From: Homalodisca vitripennis
Lineage: Eukaryota; Arthropoda; Insecta; Hemiptera; Cicadellidae
DNA length: 64,000 bases
Assembly (NCBI RefSeq): GCF_021130785.1
Contig: NC_060214.1
Location: 40,903,001 to 40,967,000 of the forward strand
Reading direction: 5' to 3'
A model generated the notes under the pieces. That model was not told the DNA's origin and searched no databases. It worked only from the letters and a program-made list of their open reading frames with translations. The position numbers were made by a program, and so were the translations under genes. Positions 1 to 10,571 of this stretch are shown here, one piece after another. How positions within the stretch are numbered: position 1 is the stretch's first letter; each line of letters opens with the position of its first letter.

Positions 1-1395
1 GCTATACTATAAATACAATTAGGAGACATCAGTGTATTTTTCCTGAGACATTATATTTTTTTGAATTTTTAGCTTATACAAACAATTGCAACAAATATCT
101 CAGTTTGGAAAATGGGTTACAAGAATGTGATAATCACAGACCTTTTACCATTCCCAAAATGATACCAACTGTTGAGAACAAAAAATACCTGCCTTGTGAA
201 CAGACTCCAGTTAAAACTAGTAAAAACTAAATCTAGATATTTTCAATTGTTACATTTATATGTTATATAGTGTGGATATAGTCCCTACAGCCTATAATAA
301 GAGATGGTACAAAAAATGTTTAAATACTGACAAACTCCTAGGGCCATAGTCCTGAGAACTTGTAAGGAAGTAACAACTGCATAAAATCATGTATTAAAAA
401 CGGTTGTATTTATTTTCACTAATATAAAATCTAGTAAAGGAAATGAAAATTTTTTACAACAAATTTTGTAATTTTATTAACAAGAGCATTCCTTATTCTT
501 AAACTAATGCTAACTGGTGTACCTTAACATTACTTTACTTTGCTGTTACTTTACTTTTTTAACTGGTGTACCTTAACTCTGTTTTATTCTGTGATGTAAG
601 TTGTTTATTTATTTACTTATTTGTATTTGTATTTTCTTATTTAAGCACTTTGGTAATGTTCACTGTAAATATGTACAATAATTTTGTGATGTTATCTCTG
701 AGAATATTCAAAACCTAGCATTAAAAAAAATGTACAACAATGATATTATTGCTAATAAATTATTTTACCACGTGTGAACCTAGCAATTGCATTTTATTTA
801 CTTTTTCCTTTGTAAGACATTAAAAAAATTAGGTTAATTCGATACACAATTTAATAGGTAATTGAAGTACCATCCAAGGCTGTCAAGCACTGTGCTAAAC
901 ATTTTGCTGTTTTCTTTGCTGCTGTGATAAATAAATAATTTATTTCATAGAAAGATTTAATTTCTCTTTGTCTATCTGTTCGCACGATATCTTCAGAATG
1001 AACTGACCTATGGACCTTGACAAATGGATGTTTTGTTTGAAAATTTTCTTCTATAGAGGCAACATCGAGGTCAATGATGGTGCATTTCCACAAAATGGTG
1101 GAATTTACACAAAATTAACATTTTTACATAGGTGTTAAGTAATCATAAGGGCAAGGAAAAAATACAAGTAATTTTAACCTCTGACAAAGTAACACATGTA
1201 GCCTAACTACTGAAACTTTTGCATGCAAACTCAATGATGACTTTTACATGATACATGGTGTGGTGTACTCACACCTTATATAATAGTAATGACATAACTC
1301 CTAGGGATAATATGACTTATATCATCTGGAACTGCTAAAATATGTATCTAAGTAAGACAGTTTTCTTGTTTCAATATGTTCAGTAAATTTATCGA
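1..1395. other. AT-rich non-coding DNA, no gene seen
   Basis: I see no supported gene here. The stretch is AT-rich, with only a small local duplication near 511-577 in which the string aactggtgtaccttaac occurs twice about 50 bp apart. A minus-strand open frame of about 80 codons at 851-1093 has no visible splice acceptor or recognisable domain, so I do not call it a gene. Confidence 0.5.
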
Positions 1396-1742
1396 GTAGA
1401 CAATAGACAATAGACAATATTCTTTATTGACATAATCATAGAGATCAGTACATGGCGTCAAAGTTACTTAAAAGTTTACATTAAATAAGTGAGTCTAAAA
1501 ATTCTTTTTCATTGTAGAATGGTTTTGTAGATAGCCATTCAGTCAGACTTCTCTTGAAGCGGTGTGGTGGTTCTCTTTTTAAGTCTTCTGGTAGGTGATT
1601 GTAGTAGAGTGCTCCTATGTAAGATGGTTTTTTCTGTATAGGCTGAGTTTGTGGGATGGTAGATTAAAATTTTATGCATTAGGGGTGCTGTGTTGATGTA
1701 GGTCTTGGTGTCTAATTTGTTTAGTGTTCACTGCATGGATTA

Positions 1743-1967
1743 TTACTTCTCGAATGTTACTACAGTGAGGATCTTGAGTTGTTTAAATGTTTGTCGACAA
1801 CTTTCCTGGAAGTGAAGTCTGGCCAAGCATCTTAGAGCTCTTTTTTGGTGTATTAAAACCTTTTCCTTATAGGTGTTGCCAGATCCTCCCCAAATAGCTA
1901 ATCCATATCTCAAGTGTGATTCAAGTAAAGCGAAGTAAGCTACCTTAGCCATGCTCTGGCCACTCAC
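1743..1967 (-). pseudogene. LINE-A ORF2 C-terminal region
   Basis: The peptide (AKVAYFALLESHLRYGLAIW, then IHQKRALRCLARLHFQESCR and FKQLKILTV) matches the conserved region after the RT thumb in CR1/Jockey ORF2 proteins, where a YFALF-SHL-YG-WG signature is followed by QKRA-R and an LKIL motif. It is downstream of the RT on the same strand but in a shifted frame, and it leads into the 3' UTR and simple-repeat tail. It gives an independent fix on the orientation of this LINE. Confidence 0.75.
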
Positions 1968-2099
1968 CTGGTTTATCCTATGAATAACGTAGGTGCCTGA
2001 GCTTAGCTTTTTACACAGTTGGTCAATGTGGGGTTTCCATGTTAATTGTGAGTCTATTATGATGCCTAGATGCTTTGTTTGACTTTTTGCTGTTATGTC

Positions 2100-3051
2100 T
2101 GTTAATGGCAGGTTAAGTGATTTGTTTTTTTAAAGAAAAGTTTATTTGTACAGTTTTTTTCTCATTCAAGACCAGGTCATTAGAAGCGCAGTATTGCTTT
2201 GTCATGTTTAATGCTGTATTTGTATATCTTACAAGTTGTTCTGGTATTCTGTTTGCTAAAGTGATGACTGTATCATCTGCATACATCACTGTATGGCAAG
2301 TTTACTCTAGTTGGCTGGGAAGATCGTTAGTAAGTAGGAGAAACAGTATTGGACCCAGAACCAATCCTTGCGGCACTCCTCTCTGGACCTGAGCAAGACT
2401 TGACTGGGCTTTTTGAGCTATGTTATTTTTGGAGTAATGTATTTCAACTAGCTGCTTCCTGTCATTCAGGTAGCTCTCGAACCCGAGAGCTGCAGTTCCT
2501 TCAATGCCCAAGCTTTTTAATTTTTTAAGCAGATGGCCGTGATTTTTGCAATCAAAGGCCTTACTGAAGTCCAAAAAAAGGCTGGTTACATTGCGGCCCT
2601 CATTTAGCTGGTCGATGATATATTCTATCAGTTGCATTAGAGCACTGGCTGTGGATCTTCCCTTTACAAACCCATGTTGCTGATGTGTTAGCAGATCGTT
2701 GTTTTCAAGGTGCTTTAGTAGTCTTTCAAGTGCTGCTTTTTCTATAATTTTAGTAAAAGTAAAGATCAAGAAAATTGGCCGATAACTGCCAGTGTCTGTT
2801 TGAGGTCCATTCTTGTACTTGGGATAGATTTTGGCTATTTCTAAATTGTTGGGGAAAATTCCTTGTTTGAATAATTTATTAATGATATCTGCTAGGGGGC
2901 CACATAGTTCAGCTTTGCAAGTCTTAGCTAATTTTGATGAAATCTCGTCTATACCAGCTGATGTCTTTGGTTTTAGGGAGTCTATGATTTTTTCTATATC
3001 TTTCTGATTTACAGGCTGAAATTTAAAACGATTTATTGTTGGTGATGGCAA
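2100..3051 (-). pseudogene. LINE-A reverse transcriptase domain
   Basis: The frame 3051-2302 carries RT motifs in order: LKPKTSAGIDEISSKL, a degenerate SYRPIFLI (usually SYRPISLL), HGFVKGRSTASAL, FLDFSKAFDCKNH with the first catalytic Asp, and QRGVPQGLVLGPILFLL. The catalytic YADD box follows in another frame at about 2290-2275 (MYADDTVITLANR), so a frameshift lies near 2300. The enzyme would copy LINE RNA into DNA at the nicked target. Loss of frame inside the palm domain means this copy cannot make an active enzyme. Confidence 0.88.
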
Positions 3052-3140
3052 GTCCTGCTGTGTGATGTGGTTTGTATTATTATGGCTATCTTGGAGTGTT
3101 CTTTGTGCGATTGTAGAGAAGAAGTTGTTGAAACAGTTTG

Positions 3141-3875
3141 CTACTTCCAGTGGCTGACGAATTCCGTTACTTTACCATTTGTATGAAGGTGTATCTGTTT
3201 ATCTGCACTATTGCTAGCTTTTCGTTCTGTGTTTATTACATGCCAGAATGCTCGGGATTTGTTGTCTGCTCTATCTATGTAGGATGTTGTATTTTCTTTT
3301 CTCAGGTTGTCATTTGTGTTGTTTTGTTGTAAATTGTCAACATTTATATCTCCCATAACTACTATGGGAGCATTTGTTTGGAGCACTTTGTCTAACTCAT
3401 GTGTTAGTATGTTAATGGCATGATCCAGGTTTGCACTTGGTGGTCTATACACAGCAAGTACTTTTATATTGTCCTTCCTGAATTTTATCTCAAAAGTGGC
3501 AGTTTCACAAATTAGTTCACAAAATTTATCTTCACTTGTGCCTAGGAGCTTTACATGTTTTTCAAGGCCCTGCTTTACATATCCTGCCACACCTCCTTTG
3601 GAGTGCCTTTTCCTAGTGAAGCCACCAATGAGTGAAAAGCCTTCAATGTGTGTTTGTTTTAGGTTTTCTTGTGTAAGGCCATGTTCTGTTAATATTAATA
3701 TGTCAGGATCATTATCATTTAGAAAATGGGATAATCTGTCTATTTTACTTGAAAGCCAATTTATGTTTTGGTGTAGTAGTTTTATGTTTTTCCCAGTATT
3801 TGTTGTGTATTTCATTTTTGACCCAACTTGTTTGTGTTTCTGTTCACAAGTATTTTCTTGTAGTCCTGATTCCAA
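3141..3875 (-). pseudogene. LINE-A endonuclease domain, internally deleted
   Basis: This 244-residue frame begins with an APE-like endonuclease core. It contains LHQNINWLSSKIDRL (the N-terminal Asn motif), ILTEHGL (the metal-binding Glu), GGVAGYVK, LAVYRPPS and VVMGDINVD (the Asp-X-Asn motif). The endonuclease would nick target DNA to prime reverse transcription. The C-terminal Ser-Asp-His motif is missing. After GDINVD the frame passes within about 20 residues into a segment (RAFWHVINTERK) typical of the linker before the RT, so several hundred bases appear to be deleted. It lies directly upstream of the RT fragment on the same strand. Confidence 0.8.
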
Positions 3876-4560
3876 AATGTTACCGTTTTGTAATTTATGT
3901 AACTTTTGTGTTTTTCTTTGGGTTGTTTGGCTTTGACTAAAACATTATCCTGGTTTTTATCTTCGTTATTTTCCAACGAAGGTGAAGTATTGTGTTCTAT
4001 ATTGTAGCACCTGGTCTTCATGTTTATGAGGTCTTTGTAGGAGTTTATATGATTTGAAAGGAAGTCTTCATAACTTTCCCCATGTGACCTTATGAAAGAG
4101 TTCTGTGGAGGATTTTTAATGAAAGTTTGCCTGCATTTGCTAGTATCTCTTTCATCAGCTCTGTTAGTCAGAGTGCTGTTGACTCTTTCGGTTGTATTTA
4201 CTTGTATTTTTTCAGGTGTAAGGTTTTCTTGAGCTAACTCTTCTTCAAGTGTAGGGCATTGTAGCTGTAGTATTTTGTTCTTTGCAACCTTAAGTGAGGT
4301 GCTATAAAATGGGCTTGTTTTTTTGAGTATTCAGATGGTGGGTGGTTTCATGAGGGAGATTAGAAAGTAGTTGGGCGTTTGCTGCCTTAAGTATATTTTC
4401 AAGATGTTTGAGGTGTTTTCTTGCAGTTGATTCTTGCTCAGATATCTTGGTTAAGATTTCTGTATAGTTTGAAGCGATTGCTTTGACAAGGGACTTATTT
4501 TCTTCTAGTTCTATTTCTAGTACAACTTGTATCTGAGCTACTGAAAAATGTATCTTGATG
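3876..4560 (-). pseudogene. LINE-A ORF1 remnant with heptad-rich segment
   Basis: On the minus strand, about 4555-4300 reads as a charged, probably helical peptide rich in Glu, Lys, Leu and Ile (for example VLEIELEENKSLVKAI, then ISEQESTARKHLKHLENILK) before a stop. A further frame continues to the endonuclease ORF. ORF1 proteins of CR1/Jockey LINEs are RNA-binding and often have coiled coils, and the position just 5' of the endonuclease fits. No zinc knuckle is visible. The ORF1 assignment rests on position and composition only. Confidence 0.45.
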
Positions 4561-4892
4561 AGGTATTTTTCTTGTTTATCTTCGAAATAAAATGAAATTC
4601 CTTACAGTTTTATACATTTTGATTTTAATTAACTTGTATCAGCCCAGGTAATAAAATTAAAAATGTACATTCTGTGTGAGGTCTGAACATATCTCTATGT
4701 CTATATGGCTAGTCCAGTCTGTTACGGGTTAATTTACTGTTTGTATTATTGTTTGTACTCTTAACTATATTAGATAAAAGTAACTTTGATAAATAAAAGA
4801 CTGTAATGCAATTTAATCTGTACTAAATATAGTAGGTCTTATTTTAAGAGATACATAACTAAATTTTATAGGATTTTTTATAATAAGAATCA

Positions 4893-5165
4893 TTAAACCA
4901 CTGCCAAATGTGTGAAAAATTGTTTAAAACAGATACAACTACAAAACAAAAATACAGTTGCATATTGATGGACCCAACATAACGTTATAAGAGGGTAACG
5001 TAATTCTTTTAACACCCAAGAAATAAGGTTCGTCCTTGGACCAAGAGGAATCTGTGTACCGTCCCCATCAAGTTTCAAGTCCCTAGGAATTTTCTATCGC
5101 ACAGAAAAACGGAGAGACCAACAGACCCTTTAACCTTTTGACCTCAAAATAAATAGGGGTTTTCC
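4893..5165 (-). repeat. Dispersed repeat with CTGTGCGATA core
   Basis: On the minus strand this region reads ctctccgtttttctgtgcg, a GTCC...CTTGAAACTTG block, a stretch about a price-like cctcttggtccaagg, and on the 5' side a run containing gaggtcaaaaggttaaaggg. A related block is on the plus strand at about 61028-61150 (cgtctgtgcgataaac, GTCCTGAATATTTGAAATTTGG, cctcatggcccatgg). The similarity is moderate but runs over about 100 bp in the same order, so I call it an old dispersed repeat of unknown class. Confidence 0.5.
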
Positions 5166-6540
5166 AAGAGAGATCATGTATAGTATTTGAAATGTCTAGG
5201 ACTAATTTATCAAGAGTTGAATTATATTGAAAATATACAATTTAAAATAAGATTAAATAAACACCAAATAACGTCAAAAGTCCTAAAGTAGTTATTTTAC
5301 AGTACATAAATTATTACTTACAGCCATTTATTATTATTATGATTTATATATAACAGTAGCATTAGTAGCAATATTCTAATGATGGCTAAAGATTTAAGTC
5401 AAGAATAACTACTTCTTAACACTGTATAATGCCTTTCCAAGTGGATATTGTTTTACATAAATATGACATTTATTCAGATATGTTCTTGTTTTAAATTGAA
5501 AAGTAAATGCTTATAAAATTCAAAACCAATACCTAGTTTGATTTTTTTATAAAAATTTGTTTCATCACTTTGTATGTTAATGGTCTCTGTCCATTAAGTA
5601 CAACACACTTGAAATCTGTGAAAATAATAATTTCCCTGGCAGCTGTCAGCTGTTTTTTTCTGTCCCAAACATTACTTTTCCTATGTAAACAATTCTTTCC
5701 CTTCCTAAACACCTCTTTTTCTGAGTAAAGAACTAAAATTGTTATTTTTTTGACAGTCCTATGTTGAAAAAGCTGATTTAACAGGAAAATTAATTACTAA
5801 CTTGGCTTTGCCTTTCATAATGCAATCTTGTCTGCAAATATGTCACTTTCAAGACTAGTAATGAAATGTACTATTTCATGTGTTTGTACTGCTATAATAT
5901 TTTCCTTATGATATTATAAACAATAAATATCTTTTGGTTTATTGAAAAAAATTAAATTGGTTTTTAATTACAATGATTTGATGTATAATACACATAATGA
6001 ATACATGGTGGAACACCTAACTCAGTGAAATGAGTTTTACAAAAATCTCTCGTGTCAAGTTTAAAAATAACTTATTCTTAATGCAGCTTTCTACAAATGT
6101 AAGATTAAATCCCATTTTGATTTGGATGCACTTCCATCTGTTTAGTCCACAGACAGACAACAAGATAGTCGATGGACATCAACAAGATTTTAAGAAGTGC
6201 CTGTTAGGTCCTTAATGGTTGTGGCAGACATGTTGGAACTGTAACCTAAAACCTACAAATAAACAAGCAAATGCCAATTTGACAGATATGAATCTGCAGC
6301 GCTTGTGGACTGTGCACAAAAGTGAGAGGTGATTTGCTTTAAACCTCAATGTATGTATGACAGCTATTGGGTTTGAATGCTCAGTCCTTACTACCATCAG
6401 AATACTTCCTACTCCTCTTATCCAGGCAAGTAAAAAAACATGCATTTCTCTGTATTTTTAAATCTAAATTTATTTGTTGTACTTACGTCTTTGAAATTTT
6501 CTGTTAAAATATTAATTAGAAATTATTAACTGAGCTTTAG
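5166..6540. other. AT-rich non-coding DNA, no gene seen
   Basis: No coding region, RNA gene or clear repeat is visible. The open frames at 6030-6215 and 6212-6445 are short and show no domain, no initiation context and no splice signals that would join them to anything. Confidence 0.5.
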
Positions 6541-7440
6541 TCACTCTTAACCGTCACTCATAACCGCACAGTCACTCTTACACCGTCTCCTTGTCGGACT
6601 TCTGTGAGAGATTCTGATCTGCCCCTCTCGCCTCTAATCTCCCAGCTGGTCATTAAGAAGGACACCAGAAATGCATTCACGGAGATAGATTCTTTGTTTT
6701 TGGAATCTAAGGACGACCTGGTACATAAACTGCAGGTCTTGAGGTCTGCACAGTCTTCCCTTGTAGACGAGATTCAGCGTATGACTCTTGAGTTGGAGAA
6801 GGCTCAGGGGATGATCGCTGTTCTTACGGCATCACAATCCAGCGTAGGTCATGACGATGGTTGCCTGAATCCCCTGCCAGTGACTCTGAATTCTATTGCG
6901 ACGCAGACTGAATTACTTTTCCATCCGCAATCCAGCGTGGTTCATGATGATGGTTGCCAGCATCAGCATCCCCTGCCAGTGACTCTGAATTCTATTGCGA
7001 CGCAGACTGAGTTACCTTTCCATCCACAATCCAGCGTGGTTTATGATGATGGTTGCCAGCATCAGCATCCCCTGCCAGTGACTCTAAGTTCTGCAGGGAC
7101 GCAGACTGAGTTACCTTTCTATCCGCAATCCAGCGTGGTTCATGATGATGGTTGCCAGCATCAGCATCCCCTGCCAGTGACTCTAAGTTCAACAGCGACG
7201 CAGACTGAGTTACCTTTCCATCCACCGTCTGTGGCGCCTGTCGGGCTGCGGTGTCTTGTCCCGCCACCTTCCTCCGGCTCACCCTTGGACGGTGTCCAAA
7301 GCATGAGTTTGAGGAATAAAAACTTGCCAAAGACTGGGAACTCTTATGAGTTAAACCACTTGGCTGAGTGATGAGGAGGTTTGGGATGGTATCAGGGACC
7401 TGAACTCTGACGAGGTACTAGTGTTGTCTCCAGCTGAGTG
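6541..7440 (+). pseudogene. Repeat-bearing coiled-coil ORF, probably a retroelement ORF1
   Basis: The frame is open from about 6541 to 7371. The first part is helical and charged (DLVHKLQVLRSAQSSLVDEI, then RMTLELEKAQGMIAVL), consistent with a coiled coil. It is followed by four tandem copies of a 31-33-residue unit, each containing HDDGC/YDDGC and a TQTEL motif. The frame ends at 7371, but another frame continues plausibly after a shift near 7355 (SDEEVWDGIRDLNSDEVLVL, then SPAECLDIRF) until about 7440-7500, where a minus-strand LINE fragment interrupts it. I do not recognise the protein. ORF1 of a CR1-like LINE is my best guess, from the coiled coil and the repeat-rich setting. Confidence 0.5.
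6838..7227 (+). repeat. Four tandem 99-bp coding repeats (first copy 93 bp)
   Basis: Units start at 6838, 6931, 7030 and 7129, each beginning tccagcgt. The first is 93 bp and the other three are exactly 99 bp, so the reading frame is kept. Each encodes a DDGC motif, PLPVTL and a TQTEL motif. Copies 2 to 4 differ by only a few bases, which points to recent unequal exchange or slippage under, or soon after, coding constraint. Confidence 0.92.
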
Positions 7441-7499
7441 CCTTGATATTAGGTTTCTTTACTCTCAGTCTCAGCCCTCCTTTATTACAGGTTCTTGGT

Positions 7500-7894
7500 G
7501 GTTCAACAGGTGTTGAACTGGTTTTCAAAGATGAAATAGTATTGTACATTTCAAGGAGCGTTGTTTGGGCTATGAAGAAACTTGATGGACAGTTGTTTAT
7601 TTTAGAAGAGCTGTTGGTGAAACTATTTTTTCCGTTTATGGTTCTAGCCAGTGGGGCACTCATAAAAAAATTGTTAAATATTTCAGCGATTTGACGTGGG
7701 TCAGAGACTGTAGCTCCATTATCTTGTAGCTCCTGAATATGTCTTTTTCTAGCTGTTTGCTTTTCAGAGTTCTCAGACACTATGTTCCATACAGTTTTGG
7801 CAACATTCTTATTCTTATTCAGGCGGCTTTCGATCTGAGATGTTTTCAGAGATGAAATTAGTAACATGTAGTTTCTCTTATTGACCTTATACAA
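7500..7894 (-). pseudogene. LINE ORF2 linker fragment inserted antisense
   Basis: Minus-strand peptide: NVAKTVWNIVSENS, then IQELQDNGATVSDPRQIAEI and FNNFFMSA, then LLEMYNTISSLKTS. This is the linker between the endonuclease and the RT of CR1/Jockey LINEs, where W-IVN, an 'I-NGK-I-DP--IA--FN-FF' block and a linker helix precede the RT. The LINE similarity stops at about 7500; the frame beyond that (to 7418) is antisense of the plus-strand ORF. The sequence differs from the same region of LINE-A, so it is another subfamily. Confidence 0.75.
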
Positions 7895-8032
7895 TATCCT
7901 ATGCTATTCAGAAGGAAAGTCACGTTTGCAGAATGTACAGGTCCTTAAGACGTTCTCTGGCCAAGAGAACTTCTCTTGTCAACCAACCAGGCCTTTGGCG
8001 TTTTTTACGCTCCGATGTGACTAAAGGAAAGG

Positions 8033-8172
8033 AATCCGGACGAAATCTTTTACTAGGCGTAACTCGCTAACGAAGCGTTTCCGGGCATATGGTTATATGA
8101 ACTTTTTTACTTGTTTTTAGCTATAGAATAAGCTCCCGAAAGATTGCCGTTTAGTTTTGAATCACCCTGTAT
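8033..8172. repeat. 140-bp mariner-type terminal remnant, copy 1
   Basis: The block runs from aatccggacgaaatc to gaatcaccctgtata and is almost identical to 17586-17727. It ends in CACCCTGTATA, the reverse of the CAGGGTG terminus used by many Tc1/mariner-type elements and their MITEs. No transposase lies next to it. I read it as a solo end or MITE fragment. The stretch between the LINE fragment and this block (7895-8032) has no identified content. Confidence 0.6.
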
Positions 8173-9324
8173 ATTAAGATTAAGATATAAGATATTAAGA
8201 TATATATAAAAGATTAAACAACTAACAATATTCAGCCAATATTTTGTAACAAAACTGACTTTTTTATCTCCATAAGAAAGAAGAAAAATCTGAATTATCT
8301 GAAAATTAATATAAAACATACTTATGTCGAAGGTTTAAGTCATATTTATGTCTGGAGATTTAGAAGAATATTTACATATATGTAAACAACACGATGTTTG
8401 TAGGCCAATAATGTGTTATCCATCCAGGTCAGGCCACAAAGTTTACCAATCATCAAAAGAAATTTCCTGGTCTGCATGTAATTTACATGGATTTTAAAGC
8501 ATTTAAGAAATAATTTTGACTTGTAAAACCAACCCTCAAAAATCTACGATAACTAAGATTCAGATGGTTTTACTCTATATAGTTTCAAATGTAACAAAGA
8601 ATTTAAAATAATATTATGTTTTCAGAAAAATTTTAAGAAAATTTGCCTAATGCTCCAGCAAAATTATTCCGAAAGCTTAATAAATTATAGAAATACATAG
8701 AGAAAAATATATTTTTAAAAACAAAAAGTCTATAATATTTACTGAAAAATAGGAAAATTATATAAATAATTAAACATTTTCAATATTTACGATACTAAAC
8801 GATTCGATAGTGAAAACAGATTATAAGTTAGAGATCATAGCCGTTTAACTGGAAAATTTATAGATGCAGCTTCCATACATCGTAATTTAAATGAAAAATG
8901 TCCTAAAAATATTCCACTGTCTGTTGTACTGTTGTACAACAGAAACATATTCCACTGTCTGTTGTACTGTTGTAAATACGATACTCATGTTTACATCAAA
9001 TAAATGACCAGTCAATATAGACAGGTTGATTTAACAGATGAGAAATACATAAATTATTCCATAAGTTATAGTTATGGATACTAGTTCGAATGTAATAAAC
9101 CTAGGAAATTTATTAAACTTTCATTTGTAATGAATATTCAGATTTGTAAATGTATAGACAGATATGTGAATAGATAGATATTGATAAATTAGTGAAAAAA
9201 TTTGAAGAACAAAGATTTTAAACATATCATGAATTTTATAAAAAAATATAAAATGTTAAATGAAATACTACAAAAACACCCTAATACTGCAAATGAGATT
9301 TTTAAGATTTTATTTGAAAAATTG
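8173..9324. other. AT-rich DNA with a 38-bp tandem duplication
   Basis: No gene is seen. At 8911-8948 and again from 8949 the string attccactgtctgttgtact recurs with period 38, which is a simple tandem duplication. The small frames at 9202-9384 and 9260-9535 have no supporting signal. Confidence 0.5.
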
Positions 9325-10076
9325 GGTACTTTGGGATTATACCGACCACACCAGTATGAAGAACACAAAAATAGAAATTTATAGAAACAAACATGATAGA
9401 ACGAAAAAACAACTCTTCAATTACAAAATTACAAAACTTACAAGCATTTCCAGGTATTGTGATCGGTATTGTTGTCGCTGTTATCTTATCTTTCTCGAGA
9501 ATCCTGATTACGGCAGGCCGCGCGGCATCACGTGATTTGCACGGTACATAATTACCTTTCCATTACAATTCAATTTATATTTCTGATTAGCCCCTCTAGA
9601 ATTTGATATTTTACTGATAGGTACTATCTCGAGGGATGTTTTTCTTTCGTCGACATCAGCGCGGGGCAGCACCGAAGGTGCTGCCGAAGCCCGCGCTGAT
9701 GGCCGGAGGCACTCGCATTTTGGGTGGCGGAATGTGATCAAGAATAAAAACAAGTTTTGAGTGTTTTTTAAATAAAGAGTTTAGTTTGGTAAATGTTTGT
9801 TTTTGTTGAATTTTTGTGTTTGGAGAAATGTAGAGGTAAAACACGGAAGTACAACAAAGCGATGCACCAGCTGAACGGGCGGCGAGACTCTGCAATCACG
9901 TTATCTACTAGACGCTCGACTTTGACCTCTGTCTGAGGATGGGGAGGGGTTTGCGATAAGACAATTCCTGTTTTATATTGACGAAATATTGTTCTACGCT
10001 AATCTAGTAATCAGTAGAAACGAAATGTGAAATAACGATTCATGTCTGGGTGTGGTCGGTATAATCCCAAAGTACC
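9325..10076 (-). mobile_element. Non-autonomous Merlin-like DNA transposon
   Basis: The element is bounded by a perfect 28-bp inverted repeat: 9325-9352 begins ggtactttgggattatac, and 10049-10076 is its complement. The flanking 8-mers are aaaaattg (left) and gaaaattg (right), an 8-bp target duplication with one mismatch. An 8-bp duplication is typical of the Merlin superfamily. On the minus strand, a segment of about 150 bp next to the right TIR (9895-10044) also occurs at 53926-54078, inside the transposase-bearing Merlin element. The middle contains a GC-rich stem near 9657-9706 and no intact transposase. Strand is set by the shared segment. Confidence 0.75.
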
Positions 10077-10571
10077 GAAAATTGTATATTTTATTATGGA
10101 TTTCTTCATAAATATATAAAACTATGGATTTGTTTAAATTGATATAAGTAGATCCAGCGCATTATCTGACTCCAAGTCATTCGTGAAATGCGATGTTAAA
10201 ACTTAGTTACAATTGATATAATTTACGATTACAACATTAACATGATGACTGAAGTACGAACTATACCAACAACCTGGTTTCAAAGTTGTGGTGGAAAACT
10301 AAATATTAGATATTTGGGCTGTTAGCCGTTGGGAACCAATTCGAGTTGTGAACAAGGTTATAAATATAATTTTGTAGTTTCGTAGAACAATTTTTAGAGA
10401 GTGATATTGAAATTATTTCATCGCTGAATGTGAATTTTCGTCTAGGTTATCCGTTTGTTTTAGACAGTAAAGATCTTGTGATTGAAGTCTAACTTACCAA
10501 AGGGCTCGATGTACTGTATGCAGAAAATAAATGCGCAGGGGCTTCATACAATAATAAAAGAAAAAGACTTC
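10077..10571. other. AT-rich DNA, no feature seen
   Basis: Nothing beyond background is visible: no open frame of note, no repeat shared with the rest of the window and no RNA-like fold that I can support. Confidence 0.45.

Larger units (their letters stand above)
1396..4560 (-). mobile_element. LINE-A, a decayed CR1/Jockey-type non-LTR retrotransposon
   Basis: Read on the minus strand, the order is an ORF1 remnant (about 4560-3880), an endonuclease part (3875-3141), a reverse transcriptase (3051-2100), a C-terminal extension (1967-1743) and a 3' tail. The low-coordinate end carries three copies of the 7-mer agacaat at 1399-1419. On the coding strand this is a short simple-repeat tail of the kind seen in CR1-like LINEs. 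The clade is inferred from the endonuclease-RT layout without RNase H and from this tail. The copy is broken by frameshifts and by an internal deletion in the endonuclease, so it is dead. Confidence 0.85.

Noticed and set aside
851..1093. 80-codon minus-strand open frame with protein-like composition
   Set aside because: No ATG start, an in-frame stop just upstream, no splice acceptor in the preceding 60 bp and no recognised domain.
3469..3936. 155-codon plus-strand ORF rich in Cys, Phe and Ser
   Set aside because: It is the antisense of the LINE-A endonuclease and ORF1 region.
6992..7330. 112-codon minus-strand ORF with repeats
   Set aside because: It is the antisense reading of the 99-bp tandem coding repeats; the period preserves an open frame on both strands.
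9508..9895. Overlapping minus-strand ORFs in the 9.3-kb element
   Set aside because: Neither shows Merlin transposase motifs. The frames come from a GC-rich palindromic patch near 9657-9706.
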